Assembly (NCBI GenBank): GCA_003640385.1 | Contig: RCAB01000282.1 | Coordinates: 18,530-82,529 of the forward strand | Source of the DNA: Setaria digitata | Taxonomy: Eukaryota; Nematoda; Chromadorea; Rhabditida; Setariidae | Reading direction: 5' to 3' | DNA length: 64,000 nt | Part shown: positions 50,360 through 63,949 of the stretch, one piece after another | Layout: the number at the start of each line of letters is the position of its first letter | How positions within the stretch are numbered: the first letter of the stretch is position 1 | The notes under the pieces: generated by a model | What the model was told of the DNA's origin: nothing | The model's database searches: none | Seen by the model: the letters and a program-made list of their open reading frames with translations, nothing else | Position numbers and translations under genes: made by a program

Positions 50360-51348
50360 CTGACCAAAACAAACACTTAAAATCTATAGATTTTTGTTAT
50401 AAACAAATGGATAACATCTGGGCTCATATTAAATATGACATCAAATATATTATCACTCCACCCCTATTTCTATTTATCATAATTTTTTTCTGATAATTTC
50501 GATATTTCTTTTTAATTTTTTTTCTGATTACTTTACAAAAATTTGAATGGAATAAATAAAAAATGGGACACTGGGGAGAGTTGAAGAAAGTGATAAAAAA
50601 GAAAGAAATAAAACTTGTTTTTATTTGGAATTTATTATTTTTATCAGTTTATTACTTAAATTTGCTTTTGATTTTTTTTTCAAACTCAAAGATTACATCT
50701 GCAGTAGTTAAGAATAAGACTTTTTTGAGTCTGGTCTTTAAATTATCAAGATTGAAGCTCTTGCCATATAATTGCCTTTTGCTTTATTTCTATGATAATT
50801 TACCGAAATGAGTATTAACAAAATTGCAGTGAGATAATTTATGCAAATAAATTTACCAAACAATTAATCAGATTTAAAAATGGAGAAATTTGCAACATGA
50901 ACGATGTTCTTGTGTTTCATTTTGTAAAGATGCAATTAAAATATAAATTGCAGTTATATTTTATGCATCTTTTTATCCTAAATAAATTAGTGGCAAATAC
51001 AATGATTGATTTAAAAAAAAAAAATGCTTTGAACTGAATATTTTATGAAAAAAATTTTGTAAACTTGAAAAACATCAAACATGAAAATTGGATGTAAACA
51101 ATTTTATCATTTCTAGTCAAAAAAAAAAAAAAATTTCGTTATTTTGCTTGTTGATCACCTAACACTTCTTTGTACTTAGCTAGCTTGAAATAATTTCAAT
51201 TGATTTAAATTGTACAATGGCTAAATAAACTTGATTAAACAATTGTCATATTTGCTTTTGTTTCAAAACGATCAAAATGTTTTTTTAAAAAAATAACTAA
51301 TATTGGAAAGCAATAAATTCATACATATAATTTATGAGGGAAAATGAG

Positions 51349-51381
<33 letters not shown>

Positions 51382-54300
51382 AAAAAAAAAAAAAAAAAAA
51401 NAAATAAAGTAATAAATAAAAAAAGCTGACAGAGCTTTTCATCGGCAATCTTTGAATGTGGTATGAGATTGTGAAACGGAGAGAGAAAAGAGAGAAAACA
51501 AAATTTAATTGAAATTGTCCAGTATAATTACCACATCCTTTTGGTTATTCTCTGACAAATTCATTAAATTTAAGCCAGACTCACAGAATAAAATGAAAGT
51601 GAAAGACTGAAGTTTTTACGGTTTTTCAAAGCGAGTAACTTAACTTATTTGATCATTCAAAAAATTTCATTATGAGGATCTCATTTAAATTACAAAACAA
51701 TAATTAACTGGACAAAATGGATAAACAAACTTTTACCCTTTATTTGGTTCTGACAGTAGCGATGGTAAAACTAAAACTAACTGCTTGTTTTAAATTGAAA
51801 ATTCAAGAAAAAAAAAAAAAAAAAGGAAAAATAAATAAATAAATGACAGAAAAAGTCTCATCTGCAATTTTTTCCTACAATTATTTAAATTGTTTAAATA
51901 ATTGCGCTTAATTCCACATTAGCCGTTAAAAATTTTGTGGCCATTACGAAAAATGAGAATAGCAAAAATAGGATTGGTTGAAATATTAAATTTATAAAAT
52001 GGTATGCTCTGGAAAACAATTGTCGTAATTACGAGGAAAACTAAATGCGTGAACAAAGTTTTGATAATGCAAAAGATAAAACAGAAAGCGGTTCAAGAAA
52101 ATAATTCTAAAATATAAACCATATTTAAAAGAAGAGACGAAACAAGATTAATTAAGTCAATCATAATTATTAATAAACTTCATCTTTTCTTTTATTTTAT
52201 TTTTTTCTTAACCAATGGTATGTTGCGATAGATAGTAGCTAATAAAATGCGTTTGTTTAAATACTCTAAAATTTTGAATTTTTACTAAAAAAAAATTATT
52301 TGAATCATTCATTCAACCAAAATCACTCATGTTGGAGGAAATTACAATTACTTTCAAAATTACAATTACTCACCAAGAAAGTTTTCCAAATTTTTTTCCA
52401 ATTTGCGCTAAAATTTACAATTGGATAAAGAACCTGGTTTTGTTGCAATTAATAGTCCCATCAAATTTCAAAACTGATCACTCTTAAAATAAACAAAAAA
52501 AAAAAAAAATTAAGTGCAAAATCAAATTCAAATTCTTGTAGGAAAAAAAAAAAAGAAATTTGTGCTTAATTTGAATGTTTAATTCAATTGCTTTCGAGAT
52601 ATTGTATTAAACATTATAGATAATATCTACATGATAAATGATAATTGCATACTGTATGAATTTTTTAAATTGTTGCGAAATTTTTCCCATCAGTCTTTCG
52701 TTTTAAAACAAAAAATCATTAATCTGAAAATCTTCGAAATTTCATTTTTCATTCATTTCCCTAGCTTCTTCGTTTCTCTTTCATCCTACTGAAAAGAAAA
52801 AAAAAAAGAATCTTGTTTTGATACTGAATAATTTTTAATATCTAAAAATAATTATGAATCCAAATTTAAATGAGGAAATTCTTCTAAACTGAATAAATTT
52901 TCTGTTTATAACATGAGTAATTTAATATCATTTCCAGCCTTCGACATTTGTTTTTTAAATTTCTTTTTTCATCTCACAAGGAAATTGTCGTTTTGTAAGT
53001 GACATATACACATCAAAAAAAAAATGATTTTTTTAATTAAAAATTTCGGAAAAAATTTCTTAATTTGCATATAAATGAATGATATTTGCTATGAAGCATG
53101 CTATTCATTAATTGGTTGTTTAATTAAGGTAATCGAATATTAACCTGATCATCACTAATGTGCACACATTTTAATAATTCTGTTTAAAATTTTTAAAATG
53201 TGTTTACTTTCGACAAATAATGCTGAACATAATGCATCGTTATTAATCAGCATAGTTCATGATTTGAATGCAAAATGAATTTAAAAGAAAATGAAACAGA
53301 CATAAAATACCAGAAATATTTAATTTAGCCTAGGGTTTTGAAATCAAAAGAGATCATTTAACGATTTCAACACTGAAAGGAAGTGAGGAAAAAAGAAAAC
53401 AGACAAGAAATGAACCAAATAATGAAACTTAAAATTATCATTTATATGTCTTAAAATTTCATTACCATTGAATTAGAAAACGACTTTCTCCTTGCTCATG
53501 ACATTTTGGTGACACTTTTTTTGTTGATAGGAAAATTATAAAGTGAATATTTAATAAAATGACATTCTGTTTTCATGAATAAGTTATAAGTGATAATTGA
53601 AATATCAAAATGATTAAAAGAATTAGAAGACAAGAATTCACTAAAAAATGTGGCAAAAAGAAAAACTGTCATTTCAAAATATTGCCGTTAATAAATAAGA
53701 AAAAAAAAAAAAAAAACACATTCAACTATACTAATCTGTACTAACTAGATGATGTAATTTCTTGAAACTCTCGAGATTATCGATGATTGAATAATTAACA
53801 AAAGAACTTGCGTTTCAGAAAAATCATGATTCACCTGTACCACTAAAATTATGAATGGGATAAGTTGTGTCTTATTTATTTAGCTGATAAGTTTTAACAA
53901 AAGTATTAAAATTTTTAGAATATAGAAATGAAAATTTTGAACCATTTTCTTTTTTTTTTTCTCACTACATTTAACAAAATATTATTTAAAATTTATCATA
54001 ATGATTTCATTCTTTTTTTTTTTTTTGTTTTTCATTTAAATAATCCAATCATTATTTAAATGAAATTTTGCATACATATATATAGTATACATTGCGAATT
54101 GTTGAGTGGGAGGTTGTTTAAATTCGTTTTAGAATAAGAATGAAAAGGAGAAGGGATTGAAGGGTGAAGAGGAGTGAGTATCAGTGGGTGGAAGAGGTGG
54201 TGAAGGTGAGGCAGAAGTTGGAGAAGGTGAGGAGGAGGTGGAAAAATTTAGAATTAGATGGATGAATGAATTAGTGATAATAGATCGAATTGCAGTCATC

Positions 54301-54725
54301 TCGTACAGGTTATTCAGTTTCGCACATCAATAAGCAGCATATCAACAATAGATGCTTAAACTTATCATCCTTAAACAAAGTTCCATTTTATCAAAAATAA
54401 TAATTGTTGTGGAAGGAGAGGAGGCGTAATTCAAATTCAATCAACTTAAACAATCAGGTTTATTATTTCCTTTTTCTTTTTCTTTTATTTTTTTATTTTT
54501 TTTTTTTAATCAGTACTATGTTTCTGTTGTTTTGAGTGTAAAATTTTTGACTTAAAAAATTTTGCTAATTAATATGAATTACAAGCTGAATAATTTGAAT
54601 GATATAAAAATATTATCACAAGGTTTTTCGTATTTTTTTTTTTTTTTTTTTTTTTTTTCAAGTTATCATTTTTAGAGTCGATTCATTTCAAATTTTTGAT
54701 TTAAGACTTAGACGAATCAATAATA
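50360..54725. other. shared upstream region of two divergent genes
   Basis: 4.4 kb between the start codons of the GPCR (minus) and the coiled-coil gene (plus). AT-rich, no supported gene. It includes a long A run with an ambiguous base at 51,353-51,401 and a purine-rich, G-rich stretch at 54,104-54,243. Promoters of both genes should lie here. Confidence 0.55.
54104..54243. repeat. G/A-rich purine tract with GGTGA/GAAGG units
   Basis: About 140 bases that are strongly purine-biased on the plus strand, with loosely repeated GAAGGTGAGG-like units, in a region otherwise dominated by A and T. It lies about 0.5 kb upstream of the predicted start of the coiled-coil gene. It may be a GAGA-like or structural promoter element. 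Confidence 0.55.
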
Positions 54726-57700
54726 ATGCAAGATGAAAATCATGCGGATGATCTAATACGAAATATCATCGCAAGGTTTTTCATTTTTTTTTTTTATATT
54801 TGGAAACTGAAACTTACCATTTTAAAATCAAAAACCACTTCAACCTAAAATCTGAGTGTAAATCACTTTAGGTTATTAATAACAACAGGCTATTTACAAT
54901 ATGTGCAATTTTAAAATTGATCCATCTTAAATTTTAAACTTGATACATTAAGTATTGAAAGTGTTTCAATCTTTTATTGCAAAAAATTTGGTTTTTCTTT
55001 AACAATTTTTAAAATATGCTTGAAAGGTGACGATGGGAAGAAGAATGTGTTAAAACTATAATTTAATCCTAAGATAATTGTTAAATAGGAATTAATATTA
55101 CTTAATAACTTGTTAGCAATTTATTATAATTAGCGTAAGAGACCTTCTGTTCCCTCTTTTTTTTTTCTGCTTATCTTTTAAAAAATACATTAGTTTTAAA
55201 CTCTTTCTTTGTTCGTAATTGATAACCACTGATTGTTGCTTGGATTGTGAGACAACTACATTTGCACAAACCGTCGAAAAGAAACATAACAGATTGGAAC
55301 TGATAACAATGCTTGTGTTAATTTTATAATTGATAACAATGAGAATAAAAATAATAGCAATTGTGACAAAGACAATAATCAGAAAGGATTAATGAAGATG
55401 TCCATTCCATTGTCATTTAATATTGTAATCCTTGCCTGAATGATTCAAGGAAGCAATTGTGTAGTATTCTGTTATTAATCTCCTTTATCCTGGCATATTT
55501 GTTAAATCATTTTTGTTTTCATATTTCTTCTAGTCTCATTGTCATTGATTTATTATTACCTTTCCTACTTCTGAGATAATAGCCTAAGGCTCTTGCATCG
55601 AGCAACGAAAATGTCAGCTTAGTACTACATATTTGGCTAGTTAGAAGAGTTGAACATTTTTCTCAGAGTAAACGCTAATTATGTATAATTTAACAAAATT
55701 TCTTCTATGAAAAAAAAAAAAAAAAAAAAAAAGGAAAAAAAATGAAGAATGAAGAAAGGGAAAAATGAGTAATTTATCGCTTTTAAAAGCGAAATGAATG
55801 TTTTCATGGAAAAGAAAATTAGCAAAATAAGAAACTTCCATGCTTGGAAATTTAATTATGTCGCAACAACCTCTTTTAAAAAAAAAAGTTGCTGATTGTA
55901 CTTAAGTGATGCCAAAATCAGAAGCGTGAATAAATTTTAAAATAAAATTAGTTATATATATTTTTACTTTTTTAGTTCTTATTTTTAAAAATACAATTTT
56001 GAAAGCAAAAATAACTTATTAAAATTTCGCAAAAATAGATATTTTGGGTGCAATAAATAAAACAGTTGATCGTTTTCAAATGAACAAATATTACTTTTGA
56101 TCAAATAAGTAGTTAATTAAATAAATAAAAATATATTAGTTTAATAACTCGTCAAAAAAAAAACAAAAAATAAAAAATAATGACGAAGAGAAAAGTTTTT
56201 AGCTGACATGATACAAAAATTAAATTGCAGATACGAATGTGAGGAAGATGAATTTTTACGAGAATTAGAAGGAATGCAAGGGCAGGTTTCCGAGAGGACG
56301 TCATTATGTGATGAAGTACCAATACTTGGTATGTTTATAATTTCTTGCTTGAAATGAATTTTGAATTAATTATTTAAGTTTACATCGAAGTAACTAAATG
56401 TGCATGAATAAATAAATTAGTTAAAAAAAAAATTTTCTCCTAAATGAATTTTCTTTTCGCTTCTGTTGTTCAGGCATGCGTATGACAAGTTTTTTGTTTA
56501 TTCATAAAAATTACTGAAAATGGAAAAAATAAATAAATAAATCATTAACAGAAATTTTTTCTTTTCTTTATCAGAGTTTCCTTTTTTTTTTGTATTAAAC
56601 TAAATTCAAATAATAAGTAAAATGCTAAAATAGTATTGATAAAAAATTAATCCGAATAATAACTGACTGTGATGTGAGTAAATGAATTAACAATTCGCTA
56701 AACAAGCAATACATTTAAATATTGTAAATGATAAAAATGGTTGAAAAAAAAAAAAAAGATTATTGAAGAAAAAATTTTTGTTTTGGAATACTTTTTTTTT
56801 TGTCAAATTAAATGGAAAAATTTCATTTTTAGAAATTATCAAAATAAATAAATGAATATATGTATATATATATATATATATGTACATATTAAAAAGCTTC
56901 AATATATTCCTTATTAAATTTTTACACTGTTTCATGTCCTCATATTATTTAAAAACATCAAATCTTAGCCACGAAGCACTTCTGAATGTTTGACGTTTTA
57001 TGTAAAGTGATACTGAAAATGTTAAAATGTTTAAGAATAAAATGTTTCCGTTGATGCAAAATGATACTGAAATACTTGACTTATAGATAATAAAATAAAA
57101 GTAGGAAAAAAATAATAATAAACAATATTATTGATTGTTTACTTTCTGCTGAAAATTTCATATAATACTCTAGGAAAAATTTTATAAAAATAGAGAAATT
57201 GCTTCTTCGAATCTGAAAGAAATGTTTTGTTCATGAAAATAATGGTGAATTTCCCAATAATGTATTCGAGAGCAATGAAGGTTTAACACAGTTAGTTAGT
57301 TAAATCAAGAAATTTGCCATTAATAAATAAACATTTCCATCTGTCATTCATTACATATGAAATGGTATCCAAAAGATTAATGAAAGGTTTAATGAAAATG
57401 AAAAATTTCTTTTTTTTAGCTATGAGATTAAAAAAGAAAGTAATTAAAAAGTAATATGTATTAACTAAAATCATAAACTTCAACAATACATACAATTTAA
57501 TAATAAATGATGATTCTTGATTATTTCAAAGTTTCCTATTAACGAAGTTCATTTGAATGAATGAGGATTTTAAAATCATTGATTCCCATATTAAAACAAA
57601 AATTATTCCTTGTTATAAAAATTAAATATTGTTAACTGAAAGCAAAAGGACCAAACAGTTTCAAAAGTGAGCATAATGAAATGATAATGGGAAAGTTATA

Positions 57701-60700
57701 AGGACAACATTTATCATTATCATCCAATTTTTTTAATCAATTTAAATTTCAACGAAATTAATCGGACAAATAAAAAAAATCAAATGTTAAGGTAATTTCA
57801 TTCTAATTGAAGTTTTTTTTTTCACTTTTTTTTTCTTGCTTCATAAGTTTGATCGATTTATTTGTTTTTAAAATAAATCCAACGAAAGAATTTCAAGCAA
57901 ATAAACATCTAAAACATAATTTCGAGCGAGAAATTTATGGAAAATGCTATTAAATGAAAATTTTTTTTAAAATAAATATTGTTCTCGAAAATCATTTAAA
58001 TTAAACTTTAACTATTGGAACAAAATAATTGCTAAAATTGTTTGAATTCAAATTTTTCTAAGAAAGTAACATCATTTTCATTATCGATCAAAGAGCGATC
58101 TTTTCTTTTTTTCTTTTACTGTAAAATTTTAATTGTTCAAAGGAGCATTGTGCAGTTTGGTTGGTGAAATTAGTAAACTTCGTCGAGAGAATAAAGCATT
58201 ACGTTATCGGCTAAGCATAGCAATTGAGCCAAAACGTAGTGTTGTCCATCGGGTTAGTGCTATCTTAGAAAGTCGAAGTAATATTATTCCAAAAATTATG
58301 GGACGACGAGCATTCCATCAAGGTGAAATACGAAATGGTGCTCGAGAACGCTTATCAACACCTCCACATAAGGTCATCTGTTTAGTATTGCTATTCCAAA
58401 ACACTCTATATTTATATTGTTATTTTAAATGTTATATTGTGTGGAAATAATTTTTAGTAGGTATTAATTTTTAATTAATAGTTTTAAATTTGGTTACTCA
58501 AAAAAAGGATTTTTTTTTTGCCTATTTTTCGTCTAATTGATAAATTTTAATTAAATTTAGTTAATCTTATCGTTATTCATTCTTTTTTTTTTCTAAATTG
58601 GAAATAAAACGAAATTTTATAGCTTAAATTTTAAATAATTGAATATAATAATTCATTTCATATTACAGTAGTGCAGGAGATGATTTTCATATGATAGTAG
58701 GAGGGAAAAAATAAAATTCTTCCGATGATTAAACTCCGAAACGTTGAACAATTACAGAACAACCGAAAACAGGAAGAGATCTTTGGAAAGAATAGAAATT
58801 ACAACCATTGAACATTTCATTTTGCCATCCACCCTCTTACTACTACCAGCTGATATCTTTTTTTTGCTAATTTCACTTTCCGAAAACTTTCAATGATTTT
58901 TGACTTTAAAACCAGTGGAAGCATTAGCACAGAACATTTTCGAATAGCAAATTTAACAATTTTGTTGGTATTTTATTCTATAATAGCATTAATTAGTTTA
59001 CTTTTAATTATAAGTAACTTTTAAACCTTATTTTGTTATTAAATGTTAATTCCTTTTTTTTTTTTACTTTTTAAACTATAAAGAATTTAAATTTTGCTGC
59101 TTTATTGTTTCGGAATTAAATTGGAGCAAAATTTGAAGTGACTTCTGATAATGCACAGAATATGCTGAGAAAGTAAGAAGTAATTTGCTAATTAATTTTA
59201 GGAAAGCCTAACAACAAGTTCCTATTCAACAGATATATCTTCGGATGTATCGGATCCACATCGTGTAGCTTTGACACCAACAACACAAATTCGTGTGCCA
59301 CCAGTAGTTTTACCGGAGATGTCTGATTCTGATGCCGAACATTCAATTTTCACAGAGGTATAATTTATAAATACGTCTTTTTTCGGTGAAACAATCTCTT
59401 TTAATTGATATGTTTTGAAAGGTTTTAAGAAATGGTCAAAAATTATATTGATTTAATATGATTGAAAAATACAGATGAAAATCACGAATAAAGAGAGAAT
59501 CATTAAATTTAAAAGAAACAAAAAGTTTATTTTGAGCAAGAATAATTTTCGCTATTTTGATAATTCCCCAAATTTTCCGTGTTATTCATTTAGGTTGCGC
59601 TACCAAATTACGGAAATAGCGCAGTACGTGATGGTCGTACCGCGGTAAGATGTTCCAAAGTATCATCGATGTCGGAGCGAACAAGTCCTTCATCAGCATC
59701 ATCTCGTGATCATTCCGAAAATATGAGCAAGTGTTTCAAATTTCAAATCAATAATATTTCATTTCAGATTTGATTTTTAACATCCCTTGATGATAGTTCA
59801 CTTGTACCGTATCGAAACATAAATTTTAAATTGAGGAAGAGAAGAGAACTGAGATCCAGTAAAATGATTAATGATGATAACTCAAATAACACGAATCTCT
59901 TAAAACAATGCCAGCCTCTAAAATAACTGCTAAGTTATTCTTTCATTATTGACAACTTATTTTTATGTTTAAAAGAAGCAAACAACTTATTTGTCATCAA
60001 AATTTTCAGCATCAAGTCGATCAAACTTTTTCGAAATAATTGGTTTAAAAAAGAAGAAGGAAAAATTAAATGAATCGAAAAAAGAAATAATAAGCGGTAA
60101 AGTGATGGTAAAAAAACGGAAACGGAAAATTAGCGAAAGTAGTTCGGTTCATTCCAATGAAAATCACACCCGTAGTGGTAATTTTTCGAATATTTGTAGT
60201 AATTGAAAATGAAAATGAAACAAAAATGCAACTAACTTCATCTTTAATTATGCATTTTCATTTAAGTGCTAATTATGCTCTAAGTCATTTTACCGCTTTT
60301 ACTAGTTTAAATGAGCATAGTCTTATTTATTAAGATAAACGAAGTCTTTTCTCAGTAGCAAACAAGAATAGCACAGCAACTGACAGGAATATATATGAAG
60401 AATCGAATGGTAATAAACATTCGTTACTTCAAGCACCTAGACAATACTACATTCAACGACAGCAAGTAAATATATTTCTCCATTAATTTAAATGAAGTTT
60501 ATAATTAAAATTAAATAGCCAAAAGGCTTTTTCAAGTATTTTTTCGAAGAAAAAAAAAAGAAACAAGAAGAAAATATTTTCGGAAGAAGGACGAAATTTA
60601 CTAATTTTTTTTTTTTTTTAAATTTAGAAAGGACAAGAAAGCAAAAAAAGTTCACGTGGCATAAATTCAACAACTGTAAGTGAAGAAAGTGATGATGATC

Positions 60701-63670
60701 ATCAAAGCCGTTCCAGTAGTGCGCCGAAAACTATCTTTTCACAGAGCCATAACGGTTCTAAGTCCATGTCACAGCAGAAACGATTTTTAAGTCGAGGTTC
60801 ATCCGGTCTGTGCTACTTGTTTCAACCATCTTATGCTAATTAGTCTTGATTTTAAAATTGTAATTTTTTGCATTCCCTACTCAGGAATGCAAGTTTGCCA
60901 GGCAAGAAAATGAAAAAAAAAAAAAAAAATATTATTTTCAGATCATTAATTCCGGTTGCAAGCAATATTGATGAAAATCTTGATAAAAACGAAATTTCTG
61001 TGTGATAATATCAATTATGATTTCATTTCCATATCCTGTTATCATTTATGCAATGTTGCGCATATCTGAGCAGTATGAATGATTAGTTTAGAAAATGGTT
61101 GGATATCAGTAAATAGCTGCACCATACTTGACGAAAACGAAACAATGCGAAATGAGTTAATAATGATCAAAAATAGAAATAATCGATTGATTGAACAGTT
61201 ACGTGAAAAATCAATGGAACATTCTAAATTGGCGACACAAGTGAACACCCTGCAAAAACAGGCAAATATCATTTTTCGCTAATAAAATTTGCTTATTCAT
61301 TTTTTTCTTTCATTATGCATTGAAAATTTTTAATTTTGAAAAAAGGAACCTTTTTTTTTGAGAAAATTATAGATTGGAATATTGCGAAATCGATGTCGTC
61401 TAAATGAAGCTTTGGAAAAATTATCAATCAGTGATCGGATGATCAATAAAGCTACAGCAACAATTGATAGTGTAGAAGAGAAATTGAAGATTTTCGACAA
61501 TAAACTTCAAGCTGTAAAAGCAGAAATGATGAAGAATGGTCAAGCGGTGAATTCAAGTTTTATCATATGCTTTGTGTCATTTAAATGTTATCAAAAAAAA
61601 AAAGATTCTGCCTTAAAATTTGTTCAAAAAAAAACAAAAAAAAGTCAGCATTTTAGATTACCAATCAATCATTTCGAGAGCAAAATGCTTATCAATCATG
61701 TCTCGAACATATCGAAAGATTACAAAGGGAAAATTTCTCCATGTTACAAGATAGAGGTTCAGGTTAGTAAAATCCATTTGATGATAGCTTCTTTCATTTT
61801 AACACTTCTGTATCCGTTTCAAAATTAATAATTTTGCAGAAATCGGCAATCATGATCAACGTATTCGTCAGTTACTGGAAATAATGCCTTCCTATGATGC
61901 CTTATACTCATTCACTATAAATATAGTTCGAAAGGTTCCTTAATTTTATTTTAAAACTCATCTTATGATTTAATTACTAATTTAAGAAACTTCGAATTCG
62001 GATTTTTATTACTAAACTCACCTTGATACATTTTTTTTTTTTTTTTTTTATTTGTAGAGTACAACATCAACACCATGAATATATTTCATTACTTATTTTA
62101 TGATGTTTAAATAACTCTAATTAAATTGTTTTGATAACTCGGAATTTCCCTACTCATCCTTTTTCCCTTATTTCTTACTTTTAACTATTTAATTTGAATT
62201 CTAAAAAAATCAGGCCTATTTTTCTTAAGAAACTTACATTATTGACAGTATAGGGCTTACGTACTTTAAATTTATTTATTTCAGTTAGGTCAACTTCGTG
62301 CTTCTTATATTGAAAAGAATATTGGTGCATATCGATCAGATTTTGAAGTTATGCGCGCACAATCATCTTTACTTGTTACGCATGCTCAGGTAAAATGTAA
62401 AATCGATTAAATTTCTCAGGTAAAATCGTTTAAATTTATTGTAAAAAAATTTCTTCTTTTTTCTTTTTTTTTAACTTAAAATTTGAAATGAAATATTGTA
62501 CTTTATTATTTGAACTGCACCAGTGAATTTTAGTTGGAACGTTTGAAGTTACAACTTTGTGCAGCTACCGGACGTCGAATACCAAGGCCTGCCTCTTACC
62601 ACGGTGAAGATTTGTTGCAAAAAACGGTACTTGTGTTTAACTGACAATTTTAATTGAATTTATTTCTAACGTAATTGTTTAAAGCCATTTCACAGCAACA
62701 TCTATGCATTTCAAAAGTGGTAACTAAGCCAATAAATCATTTAGTCTAACCTAAGCCTTTCCTCAAAATTAAATTTTCTTTTAGATCAAGCCACAGATGA
62801 ATTTTCTGCTGCCATTCAAATTGCACGGATCACGAATTCGAAAACACCGTCGTTCCGATTCTTGTGCAATGGAATCAGAAGTTGAAAAAAATGAGCAAAG
62901 CATTGAAAATGAATTTTTACGATTATTTGATTATGCTAGATGCAAGTTTATTGAAAACTATTTGAAGCATAATGAAATCCATAATTATTACTGTTATTAT
63001 TTCAAATTATCTTTGTTCTCTTTTATATCGAATAATATGCATTCATGTATAAAACTTTCTACCGTAATAACTATATATATATAGTTAAAAATACAGAGAA
63101 ACTAATTCTAGTTATAATTCCAGGCTTATCAAGAATATCAGAATTTACTGGAGTAAACAAAACACATCTTGAGCGAGCTGGCATTTCCAATTCTAATTCT
63201 TATGCTAGAGATGATTTGAAAAGTACCACTGTTGTACCGCAACAAAGTAAATTACTATCTTGAGAAATGATCGGTTTTTTTTTTATTGTTGAATTTCGTT
63301 AAAAATATAGGAAGCTTTGGGATTTATAATTTAACTAAATTAACGAAAATTAAGGTAATTTAATACAACATCGGGAACAGCTATTTCGAAATTCACCCGG
63401 CAAAATCCACATATCACAAAGAAATCATAAAACTCAATCCACTGGGCGACCAGTTAGGTGAGTTTTGATTATACTAGGAGGAATAGACTAATTAAATGAG
63501 TTATGATTTTTTAGGACTTGTTAACTATTGAAAAAAGTCACCAAAAAATTTAATTTAAGCCTAGTGGAGACGGAGGATCGAATGCTAATAAATGGCAATA
63601 TTTCACATTTTAGTGATTGTGTTGTTAAAAAAACTGAAAACAAACAGGAGAATTCATCACCCATTTTGAA
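54726..63670 (+). CDS. unrecognised Ser-rich/coiled-coil protein, 18 exons, 3' end outside the window
   Basis: Exons: 54726-54775, 56231-56328, 58143-58372, 59202-59357, 59594-59726, 60010-60177, 60356-60465, 60628-60796, 61092-61261, 61373-61546, 61657-61762, 61840-61934, 62285-62389, 62534-62626, 62785-62941, 63124-63246, 63355-63457, 63560-63670; at least 783 codons, every junction in phase. The start MQDENHADDLIRNIIA is inferred. Order of parts: acidic N-terminus (YECEEDEFLRELEGM), coiled coil (LVGEISKLRRENKALRYRL), Ser-rich linker, basic NLS-like KKRKRK, Ser/Asp-rich region, long coiled coil (about residues 375-490, including KLATQVNTLQKQIGILRNR), then mixed C-terminal segments with RIRKHRRSDS. 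Exons 5, 9 and 15 appear to end at GC donors. Exon 18 ends AA|GTAAGT, so the gene continues. It looks like a cytoskeletal or scaffold protein; no family is assigned. Confidence 0.75.
59727..60009 (+). other. probable GC-AG intron (after exon 5 of the coiled-coil gene)
   Basis: The intron begins GCAAGT and ends TTTTCAG. GT alternatives (GCG|GTAAGA, AGCAA|GTGTTT) shift the next exon into frames that soon stop. Only the GC donor joins SENM to SSRSNFFEIIGL and keeps the frame open. Confidence 0.55.
61262..61372 (+). other. possible GC-AG intron (after exon 9 of the coiled-coil gene)
   Basis: CAG|GCAAAT joins in phase to ATTATAG|ATT and keeps the heptad pattern VxxLxxxIxxL unbroken. A GT donor 18 bases earlier (CAA|GTGAAC) is also in phase and would remove six residues, so this one is less certain. 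Confidence 0.4.
62942..63123 (+). other. probable GC-AG intron (after exon 15 of the coiled-coil gene)
   Basis: Begins GCAAGT and ends ATTCCAG. The single leftover base T plus GC restores the Cys codon and leads into LSRISEFTGVNK. The nearby GT (AA|GTTTAT) gives the wrong phase. Confidence 0.5.
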
Positions 63671-63947
63671 GTAAGTTTTTCGTATCAGCTTTATCACTAA
63701 TCATTTGTAATGAAGTAAGTATACGAGAATGATTTCAGGGTACTTGTTAATTCGTACGAAATACTGGTATAATTAAATGGTTCTTCTTTGAAAATTATTA
63801 ATTATTGTTGGAAATTTGATCGACACTTTACTTCATTTAATATTATTTATTATTTTATGAAAAGTGCAAAGAAGGATTTTGTTATTTAAAGATAATGTGT
63901 GCTATGATGAAAAATTAAAGAAGCAAAAAAAAAGACTATTACCTATG

Positions 63948-63949
<2 letters not shown>

